Origin: Parasedimentitalea marina
GTDB lineage: Bacteria; Pseudomonadota; Alphaproteobacteria; Rhodobacterales; Rhodobacteraceae
NCBI RefSeq assembly: GCF_004006175.1
Contig: NZ_CP033219.1
Location: forward strand, 2,480,001-2,544,000
Direction of reading: 5' to 3'
DNA length: 64,000 nucleotides
Shown: one piece after another, positions 44,035 through 52,536 of the stretch
Position numbering within the stretch: position 1 is the stretch's first letter
How the letters are laid out: every line of letters starts with the position of its first letter
Made by a program: the position numbers and the translations under genes
The notes under the pieces: model-generated
Databases searched by the model: none
The model's input: only the letters and a program-made list of their open reading frames with translations
What the model was told of the DNA's origin: nothing

Positions 44035-44191
44035 GGTTCTCACTTGTAATTGATTTTGCCACCAAGTCTGCGCAGGTTCCGGCAGAGCTGCAATTGCTGT
44101 CATCAGATCGGCCGCCGCCCTGCCATCACAATCGAGATCAATCAATGGCTGGACCAAGCTGATCTTCCGGTGGCATCAATCGTGAACGGGT

Positions 44192-44506
44192 TTAAGTGGG
44201 CGACAGGATGTGAATCGCGCGGCCTGCCAGCATGTCTTTGGTGCGCGCACTGTAGGCCGCCATGTGAGCAGAGGCAGCATGGGCACCAAGAGCTGCCATG
44301 CTGTCCCATTTTTCGACAACAACAAAGGTGTCCGGCCCAAATTCCGTTTGCATCGGCCCGGCATTTTCAGTGTCGATTGTTGCCTCATAGGCAATGCAGC
44401 CATCCTCTGCCAAAACCGCAGGGACATTGGCGTCAAAAATTTCCAAAACCGCCTCTCGTTGACCCGGTTTGGCGGTGATGATGGCAATCACATGGACGAT
44501 AGACAT
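44192..44506 (-). CDS. Antibiotic biosynthesis monooxygenase (ABM)-domain protein, YgiN-like
   Basis: 104 residues from ATG 44506; seventeen upstream codons in frame are dropped. A single ferredoxin-like ABM domain: HVIAIITAKPGQREAVLEIF, EDGCIAYEATIDTENAG, TFVVVEKWDSMAALGAHAAS, AHMAAYSARTKDML. Small dimeric members such as YgiN act on quinols without cofactor; others degrade heme or lack a known activity. Substrate cannot be told here. It lies upstream of nothing in the same direction, and the acyl-CoA synthetase before it is on the same strand 121 bases away. Confidence 0.88.
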   Translation of the reverse strand: MSIVHVIAIITAKPGQREAVLEIFDANVPAVLAEDGCIAYEATIDTENAGPMQTEFGPDTFVVVEKWDSMAALGAHAASAHMAAYSARTKDMLAGRAIHILSPT

Positions 44507-44627
44507 AACTGTTTTCCCATTGGTAAGTCTGGATTTTTCCAAATCTAGCGGCAGCACCGCCCAACTGCAACAGGGCGCATTTGCCCAAGTTGGATCACAC
44601 TATCGGCGTCGCTAGTAACCCGAAACA

Positions 44628-46187
44628 TCAGGAAATCTGACGCTCCTGCCCTTCCCAATAGGGTTTGCGCAGCTCGGTCTTAAGCACCTTGTTGGCGCCC
44701 GACAGCGGCAGCGGCTCGGTGCGGAACTCAACACTTCTTGGGCATTTGTAGCCAGCGATCAGTTGGTGACAATGCGCCTGCAGTTCATCCGTGGTCGCTG
44801 TGGCTTCGGGATTCAGGATTACAATGGCATGAACACTCTCGCCCCATTGGTCACTGGGGATACCAATCACCGCACTGGTGGCCACTGCCGGGTGCTGACC
44901 CAGTGCATTTTCCACCTCGGCCGAGAACACGTTTTCACCGCCCGAGACGATCATATCTTTCAGCCGGTCCATCAAAAAGATGAATCCCTCACCATCCATA
45001 TACCCAGCATCGCCAGTCAGCAGCCAGCCATCTCGGATGGTCTCGGCGGTGATCTCGGGTTTGTTCCAATAACCCAGCATGGTAATCGGTCCCTTGACCG
45101 CAATCTGCCCCACATCGCCGCGCGTCACCTCGACCATATCCTCGTCCACGATGCGGATCTCGCAGACCCGTGTCGGACGCCCAGCTGAGCGTAACTTGCC
45201 TGCCTTTGGCCCCTCCAGCACGTGATAATCAGTGGGAAGGACCGTCGCCACCGGGCTTAGCTCGGTCTGACCGAACGCCTGCAGGAAGGACACATTCGGG
45301 AACTTCTCAAAGGCGTCGATCAGAACCGATTCCGTGATCGGCGAGGCGCCATAGATGATCTGGGTCAGCGACGAGGTATCGGTACTGGCCAGCTTGTCAC
45401 TTTGCAGCACCATTTGCAGCATCACCGGCACGAGTAGAACCTGACTGGGCCGGTGCCGTTCAATCGCATCCAGCGCCCCGTCCGGGGTGAACGACGGGAT
45501 CACCACATGGGTACCGGCCATAAATGTCAGAGCCGTGAACCAGATCAGATCCGCGATGTGGAACATCGGCGCGGCATGCAGGTAAATTGTACCATCGCGC
45601 ATGTTTAAATCATGGGCATTGGACACGCCACTGACATAGAAATTCGTGTGCGACAGCATCACCCCTTTGGGAAATCCCGTTGTGCCGCCGGTATAAAAGA
45701 TACCCGCCATGTCACCGCCACTGCGGTCGGCATCTGCTGCAGGCTGCGCCGCTGCCAGAATACTCTCGTAGTTTTCCATGCCCGCAGGGGTGTCGCCGTC
45801 ACCGCAGTAAACGATCGTTTTCAGCCCCGGTACCAGCTGTTTGATCGCAATGGCGGCCTCGCTGAACGCGTCATCCACCAGCAAGATCTCGGCACCCGCA
45901 TCGTTCAGTGCATAGGCGCATTCGGCAGGCGCCCAACGGATGTTCATTGGCATCATCGCCCCACCGCCCCAGACGCTGGCAAAGAAATACTCGATGAACC
46001 GGTCCGAGTTCAGCGACAACAGCGCGACGCGGTCGCCGGTGCCCATTCCCAGACCTTGAAGAGCACCAGCCAGCCGAGCGACACGGTCCAGCATTTGGCT
46101 CCAGGTTTGCTGCCGCTCCTGAAAGATCGTGGCAATGCCATCAGGGTTGATCTGAGCGGCCCGCCTTAGGATGGATGTAATCTGCAT
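44628..46187 (-). CDS. Acyl-CoA synthetase (AMP-forming, ANL superfamily)
   Basis: 519 residues. Activates a carboxylic acid to its acyl-CoA via an acyl-adenylate. Motifs: the P-loop-like YTGGTTGFPKGVMLSHTN, LQAFGQTELSP (A5), GDAGYMDGEGFIFLMDRLKD (A7/A8 hinge) and the catalytic lysine near the C-terminus in SGANKVLKTELRK. The overall pattern fits medium/long-chain fatty acid or aromatic acid ligases of beta-oxidation; the acid cannot be named. No acyl-CoA dehydrogenase is next to it. Confidence 0.93.
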   Translation of the reverse strand: MQITSILRRAAQINPDGIATIFQERQQTWSQMLDRVARLAGALQGLGMGTGDRVALLSLNSDRFIEYFFASVWGGGAMMPMNIRWAPAECAYALNDAGAEILLVDDAFSEAAIAIKQLVPGLKTIVYCGDGDTPAGMENYESILAAAQPAADADRSGGDMAGIFYTGGTTGFPKGVMLSHTNFYVSGVSNAHDLNMRDGTIYLHAAPMFHIADLIWFTALTFMAGTHVVIPSFTPDGALDAIERHRPSQVLLVPVMLQMVLQSDKLASTDTSSLTQIIYGASPITESVLIDAFEKFPNVSFLQAFGQTELSPVATVLPTDYHVLEGPKAGKLRSAGRPTRVCEIRIVDEDMVEVTRGDVGQIAVKGPITMLGYWNKPEITAETIRDGWLLTGDAGYMDGEGFIFLMDRLKDMIVSGGENVFSAEVENALGQHPAVATSAVIGIPSDQWGESVHAIVILNPEATATTDELQAHCHQLIAGYKCPRSVEFRTEPLPLSGANKVLKTELRKPYWEGQERQIS

Positions 46188-46422
46188 TTGCCTGACCTCT
46201 CAATCTGTTACGCACTATGAACCCGGCCAACCTGCGGCGATCCATCTTACAGTGTCAACGGCATTTGAAAGGACGTCACGTCCCAACAAGCTGAATGCCG
46301 GAAACCAGCTTTCTGCCCGAAATACCGTAACAGAAATGAGAGAAAGCGCGAGACTCGCCGTTGAAAGTACCGCACACCCACCGTTTCCGCCACGGCGCTT
46401 AATAGCGGACTGCAAAGAGATC

Positions 46423-46599
46423 CTATTTCTTATCGCGCGCCGACTTTTCTTCTTTGGTCAGTTTGTTGTTCCAAGCATTGTTGCTTAGACCCAGTTCACT
46501 TGGCAGCGGTTTGGTCTTGCCGACGCTCACCTTGCCGCCCTTGTTCAGGTACTCCTGAATAAGAGCATCATCTGTGGTTTCTTTTGGGACATGTTTCAT
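46423..46599 (-). CDS. Small conserved-looking protein of 58 residues
   Basis: ATG 46599 has AGGAAGG 4-7 bases upstream. The product begins MKHVPKETTDDALIQEYLNK, has KGGKVSVGKTKPLPSELGLS in the middle and ends in WNNKLTKEEKSARDKK. It is highly charged and soluble, with a 'lane of Gly-Gly-Lys then Lys-Pro' pattern that I have seen in small hypothetical proteins of roseobacters. Coding potential is good: the frame is clean and the start is well placed. Function unknown. It stands between the acyl-CoA synthetase and the nor genes, on the same strand. Confidence 0.75.
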   Translation of the reverse strand: MKHVPKETTDDALIQEYLNKGGKVSVGKTKPLPSELGLSNNAWNNKLTKEEKSARDKK

Positions 46600-46685
46600 G
46601 TCACCTTCCTAACCGGTTAACCGCCTGCTTGTCACCCACCTTAAAACGTCCGGGCGTGATGACCACAGGGTTCAGCTCACCTTTG

Positions 46686-46901
46686 TTATTTCTGCATCAG
46701 CTTGTGAATGTGGCACGCATAGGCATAAGTCAGCGGCAGGCCCAGTACCAATCCGATGACAATAGAGGCCAGCGGTGACAGGACCGGCCAACCGATCCAG
46801 GATGTGATCAGCGAGGCAAAGAACACATTCACCGCCGCCGCGCCCGCACCAAAGGGGTAAAGCACAAGCGTCAGCTTGGGTATGCTCCACGCGTCCTTCA
46901 T
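46686..46901 (-). CDS. Small membrane protein at the end of the nor cluster (nnrU-like position)
   Basis: 71 residues with two membrane helices (AGAAAVNVFFASLITSWIGW and LSPLASIVIGLVLGLPLTYA) and a short basic tail. The ATG overlaps the stop of the previous small gene by 4 bases (ATGA), so it is the last gene of norCBQD plus two. In Rhodobacter sphaeroides 2.4.3 the corresponding genes after norD are nnrT and nnrU; whether this is the orthologue needs alignment. Its role in NO reduction is not established. Confidence 0.75.
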   Translation of the reverse strand: MKDAWSIPKLTLVLYPFGAGAAAVNVFFASLITSWIGWPVLSPLASIVIGLVLGLPLTYAYACHIHKLMQK

Positions 46902-47077
46902 CGTTTATGGACGAGGACTGCGACGGAGATGAGGGCTGCGACGAGGGTTAGGGAGGCGATGAAGAACCAGAACTCTGCGGTGGCGCTTTGGGCTTGGGGG
47001 ACGGGGCGGTTGTAGGCCTCGGCCCAGACCTGGGCTGGTAGCAGGGCCATCACAGCATAGGCGAATAAGCGGGTCAT
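46898..47077 (-). CDS. Small exported membrane protein after norD (nnrT-like position)
   Basis: 59 residues from ATG 47077, one base after the norD stop; a longer frame to 47122 overlaps norD. An N-terminal signal (LFAYAVMALLPAQVWA) is followed by a short periplasmic part (EAYNRPVPQAQSATAE) and one membrane helix (FWFFIASLTLVAALISVAVL) with a basic end. The position matches nnrT of R. sphaeroides nor operons. Possibly a small accessory subunit of the reductase. Family assignment is by position only. Confidence 0.72.
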   Translation of the reverse strand: MTRLFAYAVMALLPAQVWAEAYNRPVPQAQSATAEFWFFIASLTLVAALISVAVLVHKR

Positions 47078-47078
47078 G

Positions 47079-48986
47079 TCAGGTTTCCTGAGTAAGGGAT
47101 CGATAGATTTGTGGCAGGGCACGGGTCAGGCGGGTTGGGTCCGGCAGCAGGGTAAACCCTGCCCGCCCGAAGATACGCGCAAACCAGTCCTGGCCGTCTT
47201 GATCTATGACAATGCCGTGCACAACATGACCCAGACGCCGGGCCTCACGCACCGCCATATGGCTGTCTTCAATGCCGTGGATGCCCTCGTAGTGGTCCAG
47301 ATCATTGGGCTTGCCGTCGGTCAGCACCAAGAGCAGTTTGCGGGTTGAGCTTTCCTGATCCAGCATCGCGGTTGTGTGACGAATGGCGGCACCGAGCCTT
47401 GTATAGTGGCAGGGGGTCAGCCCGCAGATTTTCTGCGTGACCTGCAGCGACATCGGCGCATCGAAGTCTTTGCATTTCTTCACAAAGACCCGGTCGCGGC
47501 GCAGCGAGGAAAAGCCCCAGATGCCCAGCCTATCGCCACTGGCATCAATGCCACCGGCCAGTGCCGCCAGGCTTTCACGGGCGATATCCAGCACTGTCGC
47601 ATCCCCCACCGAGGCCTCGGTGGAGCGCGAGGTGTCGAGCAGAAAGCCCACCGAGAGATCGCGCTCAATCTGGCGCATGCTTTGGTAAATCCTATCGCTT
47701 GAGGTGCCGTCCGCCTTTAGGTCCACCCGCGCCGCGATCAGCGCATCCAGATCCAGCTCGCTGCCCTCGACCTGACGGGGTCGCAGAATCCGGCGCGGGC
47801 GCAGTGCCTCAAACTGACGGCGCACGGCGCGTAACATGCGCGGATCCGGGGCCAATCCCTGCGGCGCGTTAGCATCGGCCTCGGCCTCCAGCACCCGGCA
47901 GTGATCGGGCATGTAGATGCGCTGGCGGTGGTCCCATTCAGGATATGTGAACACGCCCGACAGGCGCTCGTGGTCGGCGTCCGCCGGGGCCAGATCCAGG
48001 TGCATCCGCAACCGGGTGGCGGCTTTTTTGTCGTCATGCTTGGACAGGATGATCTTATCCTGATCATCCGCCGCCTTTTGCGCGTCCTCGTTTTCGTCGT
48101 CGTCCACCATGCGGTTCAGGTTCATGCTTTCGACCCAGGACAGGATCGATTCAAACCGGTGGAAGATAAAGCTGTCCTTGCGGTTGGCCTCGTCGCGGTC
48201 TTCGCGCGCAGCCATCTTGCGATTGGTGGTGGCCGCACCCGGCGGCGGGCCTGCGTTATCCCCCTCTTCTTCCTCGCCTGCATCTGCCCCGGATCCGGGC
48301 GCCGAGAGCGTCAGCCAGATCGGAACGGGGGTATAAGGCAGATAGGTTTTGGGGCTCTGCTGTGGCGCGGGAATATCGAGTGGCGAGGCTTCGGGGCTGT
48401 TGAGCTGATCACAAATGGCGCGTTCCAGCCGGGCCTCTTCGCGCGGCAGCATCAGTTTCGGTCGGGTTGCCAGAATAAAGCTGCACATGCGCTGATAGGT
48501 GGCACGCAACCCCGGACAGCGTTGATAGGCCAGATCAGAGGCTGTCGCCATGGCCTCGATCTGGGCGTGATCCTTCAGGCAGTCGCAGCCCTCAAGCACT
48601 GGCAGGACCGGCCGTGTCGCGGCCAGGGCAACCAGCCAGAAATAGGCCGCCCGGTTCATTTCAGCCTCGGGAAAGGCCTCCATCAGTGGCGGCAGCCCCA
48701 GTCGTTCGCCGTCAAAACGCGGCAGGAACAGCAATTCCCCCCGGTTGCCCAGCTTGCGGGTCACCGATTGACGGTGGTGTGAGCGAATGGCAGGCACCTC
48801 ACCAATCTCGACAGACCCATCGCCGCCAAGCGCGCGGAACAACAAGACCAGGCTAGGTCGGATATCACACAATTGCACCGCCACCTCGGGGAAGCTCGGC
48901 TGAGCCCCCACTTTGGTGACGTAATCGTGCCAGATGTTGCCAACGGCTTCTTCCGGGTCCATCAGATCAAGGGGGTGAATGGCCAT
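47079..48986 (-). CDS. norD: Nitric oxide reductase activation protein NorD
   Basis: 635 residues, full length. NorD works with the AAA+ ATPase NorQ to mature the NorCB reductase, probably by helping insert the non-heme iron. The C-terminal von Willebrand A domain (about 430-630) has an intact metal-ion site: DTSRST (DxSxS), a Thr in PCHYTRLGAAIRHT, and VLTDGKPND. The N-terminal part is long and charged, as in other NorD. It starts 6 bases after norQ. Unlike norB and norQ it has no frameshift. Confidence 0.95.
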   Translation of the reverse strand: MAIHPLDLMDPEEAVGNIWHDYVTKVGAQPSFPEVAVQLCDIRPSLVLLFRALGGDGSVEIGEVPAIRSHHRQSVTRKLGNRGELLFLPRFDGERLGLPPLMEAFPEAEMNRAAYFWLVALAATRPVLPVLEGCDCLKDHAQIEAMATASDLAYQRCPGLRATYQRMCSFILATRPKLMLPREEARLERAICDQLNSPEASPLDIPAPQQSPKTYLPYTPVPIWLTLSAPGSGADAGEEEEGDNAGPPPGAATTNRKMAAREDRDEANRKDSFIFHRFESILSWVESMNLNRMVDDDENEDAQKAADDQDKIILSKHDDKKAATRLRMHLDLAPADADHERLSGVFTYPEWDHRQRIYMPDHCRVLEAEADANAPQGLAPDPRMLRAVRRQFEALRPRRILRPRQVEGSELDLDALIAARVDLKADGTSSDRIYQSMRQIERDLSVGFLLDTSRSTEASVGDATVLDIARESLAALAGGIDASGDRLGIWGFSSLRRDRVFVKKCKDFDAPMSLQVTQKICGLTPCHYTRLGAAIRHTTAMLDQESSTRKLLLVLTDGKPNDLDHYEGIHGIEDSHMAVREARRLGHVVHGIVIDQDGQDWFARIFGRAGFTLLPDPTRLTRALPQIYRSLTQET

Positions 48987-48992
48987 AGCTCC

Positions 48993-49787
48993 TTACCCGT
49001 AAACCACGGCGATCAGATCGCGCAGGGCGGTTTGAACATCCGTCTCATCGGTCAGAGGTTCGACAATTGCCGCCTGCAGGGCCTGATCAACCCCCATGCC
49101 GCTGGCGATCAGCTGCGCGGCGTAAATCAGCAACCGGGTCGAGACCCCCTCCTCCAGGTCCATGCCAGACAGGGCACGGATATGCCCTGCCAGCCGGATC
49201 AAGGGCGTGACGCGGGCTTCGTCCAGGCCGCTTTCGCGGGCCACCACAGTGACCTCGATTGCGGCATCGGGAAAGTCGAACGTGGCCGACAGGAAGCGCT
49301 GCCGGGTCGAGGGTTTCATCCGCTTCAGCACGTTTTGGTAGCCGGGGTTATAGCTGGCTACCAGCATAAAGCCCGGGGCGCCAGCAGCTCCTCGCCGGTG
49401 CGATCCACCATCAGGGTGCGGCGATTATCGGTCAGCGGGTGCAACACAACAGTGACATCCTTGCGGGCCTCGACCACCTCGTCCAGGTAGCAGATCGCGC
49501 CTTCGCGCACCGCCCGGGTCAATGGGCCATCGACCCATTCGGTCTCGCCGCCACGCAGCAGGTAGCGGCCGATCAGATCGGCAGCTGACAGGTCATCATG
49601 GCAGGCAACAGTGTACAGCTTACGGCCAGTACGGGCTGCCATGTGTTCGACAAAACGGGTTTTGCCGCAGCCGGTCGGCCCTTCAAAGAAGGGGCAAACC
49701 GTTGGTATGGGCTGTCTCAAACAGGGCACATTCAGTGCCGACAGGCTGGTAGAATGGCACGTCAAAATCAGTGGTTTGGGCGTTCAT
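48993..49787 (-). pseudogene. norQ: norQ, AAA+ ATPase for NO reductase maturation, with two frameshifts
   Basis: From ATG 49787 (3 bases after norB) to stop 48993 the length is 795 bases, exactly right for about 264 residues, but no single frame is open. The first ~33 codons (ending NGLPL) stop early because of one extra G in the run 49691-49694 (CCCC on the coding strand). The Walker A part ([19 protein letters not shown]) and Walker B part ([10 protein letters not shown]) lie in the next frame. One G is missing in the run 49375-49378, after which [20 protein letters not shown] to the end returns to the first frame. The shifts cancel in length. Protein level sequence is otherwise well kept: either a very recent lesion or a sequencing error. 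Confidence 0.85.
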
Positions 49788-49789
49788 GG

Positions 49790-51171
49790 TTACTCTCCAG
49801 CCACCGAGGTTTGGGACGGTGCGTCAGTGCCTTTGATCAACAGTTCACGCCGCGGCACCATCATTGAGTAGATGAACAGCAGCGCACCGATGACCACCGC
49901 CAGACCCGAGCCAAAACGCATCATGTAAAACAGGCTCAGACCTTCCTGCACTTCCATGAAGTTTTCGCCCAGGACCCGCTGCATATGGGTCTGAATGGTG
50001 CCCGCAAAGGTCAGCACAAAGGTCATGAAGGCCATGCCGCCGGTCATCAGCCAGAAGCTGGCCATGTTCAGCACCTGATTATACGGGTCACGTCCACGCA
50101 GATGTGGGATCGCATAGCTCATGACGGCCAGGTTGGTTGCAACATAGGCACCGTAAAGGCCAGGTGACCGTGGGCCGCAGTGATCTGAGTGCCGTGGCTG
50201 TAGAAGTTCACGCCGTGCAGGGTGTGCAAGAAGCCCCAGACGCCAGCGCCAAAGAAGGCAACAGTCGACGCCCCGAGGGACCACAGCAGCGCCGCCTTGT
50301 TGGGGTGATTGCGACGGCCCTTCCAGACCATGACAAAGGCAAAGCTCATCATCAGGAAGAATGGAATGACTTCCAAAGTCGAGAAGATCGAACCGATCCA
50401 CTGCCAATAGCCCGGCAGGCCAATCCAGTAAAAGTGGTGACCGGTGCCCAGGATACCCGAGAACAGCGCAGTTGAGACAATCACATAAAGCCATTTCTCG
50501 ACAATCTCGCGGTCGACCCCTGTCAGCTTCAGCAACAGGAAGGCCAGGATCGACGCCATCACCAGCTCCCAGGTGGCCTCGACCCAGAGGTGGATCACGA
50601 ACCACCAGTACATTTTGTCCAGGCTCAGGTTGTCCGGGTTGATAAAGGCAAAGATCCACAGCAGCGACAGCAGCCACAGACCGGTCAGCAGCACATTGGT
50701 GATGGCGGTTTTACGCCCCGCCAGCACCGTCATGCTCACGTTGAACAGAAAGATCAGCGCCGCAACCAGAATGCCCAGTTTGACCCAGGTCGGCTGCTCG
50801 ATGAACTCGCGACCCTGCATGCCCAGCAGATAGTTGCCCGGGAACGGGTTGAACACATAGGTCAGAACAGCGCCCAGAGTGCCGATGACCAGAATGATCA
50901 GCTGCAGATAGGCCAGCTTCTCCGAGTAGATCTCGCGTTCGCTTTCCTCGGGGAGCAGGTAATAAGCCGCCCCAAAGAAGCCCAGCAGCAGCCAGACCAC
51001 CAGCGCGTTGGTGTGCAACATGCGCACCACATTGAACGGCAGCAACTCGGACAGAAAGTTCGGCGAGACATAGATCCAGCCGGCAATGAGCCCGCCCAGA
51101 ACCTGAACAGCGAACAGCGCCATCGCCACCAGGAAATAGGCATAGGCCACTTTTTGTGATTGATATTTCAT
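49790..51171 (-). pseudogene. norB: norB, nitric oxide reductase large subunit, with one frameshift
   Basis: About 460 residues if repaired. NorB reduces 2 NO to N2O at a heme b3/non-heme iron site in the membrane. Key residues are present: heme His in VRMLHTNALVVW, His/Glu in HLWVEATWELVMA, His-His in GTGHHFYWIGLP, and the last heme ligands in ITAAHGHLAF. Directly after that, a run of A at 50155-50157 (TTT on the coding strand, TTTT expected) shifts the frame, giving a 12-residue false tail. The true C-terminus (GAYVATNLAVMSYAIPHLRG ... MMVPRRELLIKG) is open in the next frame to 49790. It would lose two to three membrane helices. Confidence 0.87.
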
Positions 51172-51182
51172 AGCCTGTCTCC

Positions 51183-51635
51183 TTAACCCGCATCATTGGG
51201 CGGCCAGCCCTGTGTGTCGGTTTGGTCGGCCCAACGCAGAAATTCCGCCAGTCCGCGGGTTTCTTCTTCGGTCAGTTCAAAAAATGGCATCTGGCGCCGC
51301 CCCTCAACGCCGCTGGGCTGCGCCTGCATCCAGCCATCAAGGATCTCATAGGCACCTTCGGCGTCATCCAGCGTGTCCCAACGGGTCATCACATTGCCCA
51401 GCTCAGGGGCAAAATACGCCCCCTCCCCGTGCAGCGTATGACAGTTGATACAGCTGTTGCGCTCCCAGACATGTTTGCCCAGAACAACCGCCTCACTCAG
51501 CGGCATTCCGGCGGTGGAACTCGTCACCACATAGCGGTGACTTTGAACAGACAGGACCCCAAAAATCGCCACGAAGAACAGCGATCCTCCATAAAAGATA
51601 TTGCGGGCCCGGGACTTCGTTAGGATCTCTGACAT
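51183..51635 (-). CDS. norC: Nitric oxide reductase cytochrome c subunit NorC
   Basis: 150 residues, full length. One N-terminal membrane helix (about 13-31) anchors a periplasmic mono-heme cytochrome c: CINCH at 62-66 and the axial methionine in EGRRQMPFFELTEEE. It passes electrons from a soluble donor to NorB. It is the first gene of norCBQD plus two small genes; the regulator box at 51697-51710 lies 68 bases before the start. Gap to norB 11 bases. Confidence 0.97.
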   Translation of the reverse strand: MSEILTKSRARNIFYGGSLFFVAIFGVLSVQSHRYVVTSSTAGMPLSEAVVLGKHVWERNSCINCHTLHGEGAYFAPELGNVMTRWDTLDDAEGAYEILDGWMQAQPSGVEGRRQMPFFELTEEETRGLAEFLRWADQTDTQGWPPNDAG

Positions 51636-51696
51636 TTGGGGAATCCAGTCGTGGTTGCGGGTGCAACCGATCTAAACCCCAATCCCAACAACAAGT

Positions 51697-51710
51697 TTGA
51701 TCCAGAACAA
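51697..51710. promoter_or_regulatory. FNR/NnrR-type box of the nor operon
   Basis: TTGATCCAGAACAA (TTG-N8-CAA; one base short of the FNR consensus TTGAT-N4-ATCAA). On the minus strand a TTAGAT -10-like hexamer lies where a class II promoter with the box at -41.5 needs it. Box centre to norC ATG: 68 bases. Confidence 0.65.
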
Positions 51711-51832
51711 AGTCCCAGAGGTTTTTAAAGCTATCGTGACACAAACTGCCGCTATCCAAACCCTGCAAATATCAAAAGGGTCATCATCAGATGAGGCCGA
51801 CACCCAGTTTTCTCAAGAACTCATCCCCAAGT

Positions 51833-51846
51833 TTGCTGAAGAACAA
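51833..51846. promoter_or_regulatory. FNR/NnrR-type box of the pseudoazurin gene
   Basis: TTGCTGAAGAACAA (TTG-N8-CAA), 75 bases before the pseudoazurin ATG, with a weak TAAACA -10-like hexamer at the right distance for a -41.5 site. Confidence 0.55.
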
Positions 51847-51914
51847 AGACCCACAACATCCAGCATCCTAAACACCGGGCGAGAACTTTGAAATCCGCAA
51901 CGAAAGAGATCGAC

Positions 51915-52367
51915 ATGTTTGCTAAACTCACCGTACTGACGGCCGCCGCGGCCCTGTTTGCCAGTGTTGCCGTCGCCGAAAACTTTGAAATTCTGATGCT
52001 CAACAAAGGAGAAGAAGGCGCTATGGTCTTTGAACCCGCGTTTGTTGCTGCACAGCCGGGCGACACCATTACGTTCATTCCAACCGACAAGGGCCACAAT
52101 GCCGAAACCATCAAAGGCATGTTCCCGGAAGGGTTTGATAAATTCAAAAGTAAATTGGGTAAAGAGTTCTCGATCACTCTGGATCTGGAAGGTCTCTATG
52201 GCATCAAATGCACTCCGCACTACGGCATGGGCATGGTCGCCTTGATCCAAGTGGGCGAGCCAGTCAATCTGGAGCTGACAGAGGCCGTGAAACTAAAAGG
52301 CAAGGCCAAGAAACGGTTTGCCCCTCTGTTCGAACAAGTCACAACTGAGCTCGCGGCAGCGAACTAA
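51915..52367 (+). CDS. Pseudoazurin, blue copper electron donor
   Basis: 150 residues from ATG 51915; nine upstream codons in frame are dropped. Signal peptide FAKLTVLTAAAALFASVAVA. Type 1 copper ligands: His in PTDKGHNAETIKGM, then Cys, His and Met in YGIKCTPHYGMGMVALIQVG, the pseudoazurin spacing. It delivers electrons to copper nitrite reductase in the periplasm. It is divergent from norC and shares the regulatory region, which ties it to denitrification. nirK is 1 kb away. Confidence 0.94.
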   Translation: MFAKLTVLTAAAALFASVAVAENFEILMLNKGEEGAMVFEPAFVAAQPGDTITFIPTDKGHNAETIKGMFPEGFDKFKSKLGKEFSITLDLEGLYGIKCTPHYGMGMVALIQVGEPVNLELTEAVKLKGKAKKRFAPLFEQVTTELAAAN

Positions 52368-52536
52368 AATTATTAACCTAAAGTCCCCGTTTAGGTTGGA
52401 CTGGGGTGGCATGTGCAAACGTGCTGCCCCTTTTTTGCGGTCAAAATACCAAAGCCGAATATCGTTTATTTCTAGCCCTACAGATCGACATGGCCACCGA
52501 CCCAGAGCTGATCTTTGGGTCGGCGCTCTGACCAGT

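Noticed and set aside
43933..44157. Minus-strand ORF of 74 codons ending in GSGGRDRTYDQLINSQLLYR
   Set aside because: It is the antisense translation of tRNA-Asn and its terminator, a well-known false annotation.
48993..51171. Programmed frameshifting in norQ and norB
   Set aside because: No slippery heptamer with stimulator; both proteins are single-frame in other denitrifiers. Mutation or sequencing error is simpler.
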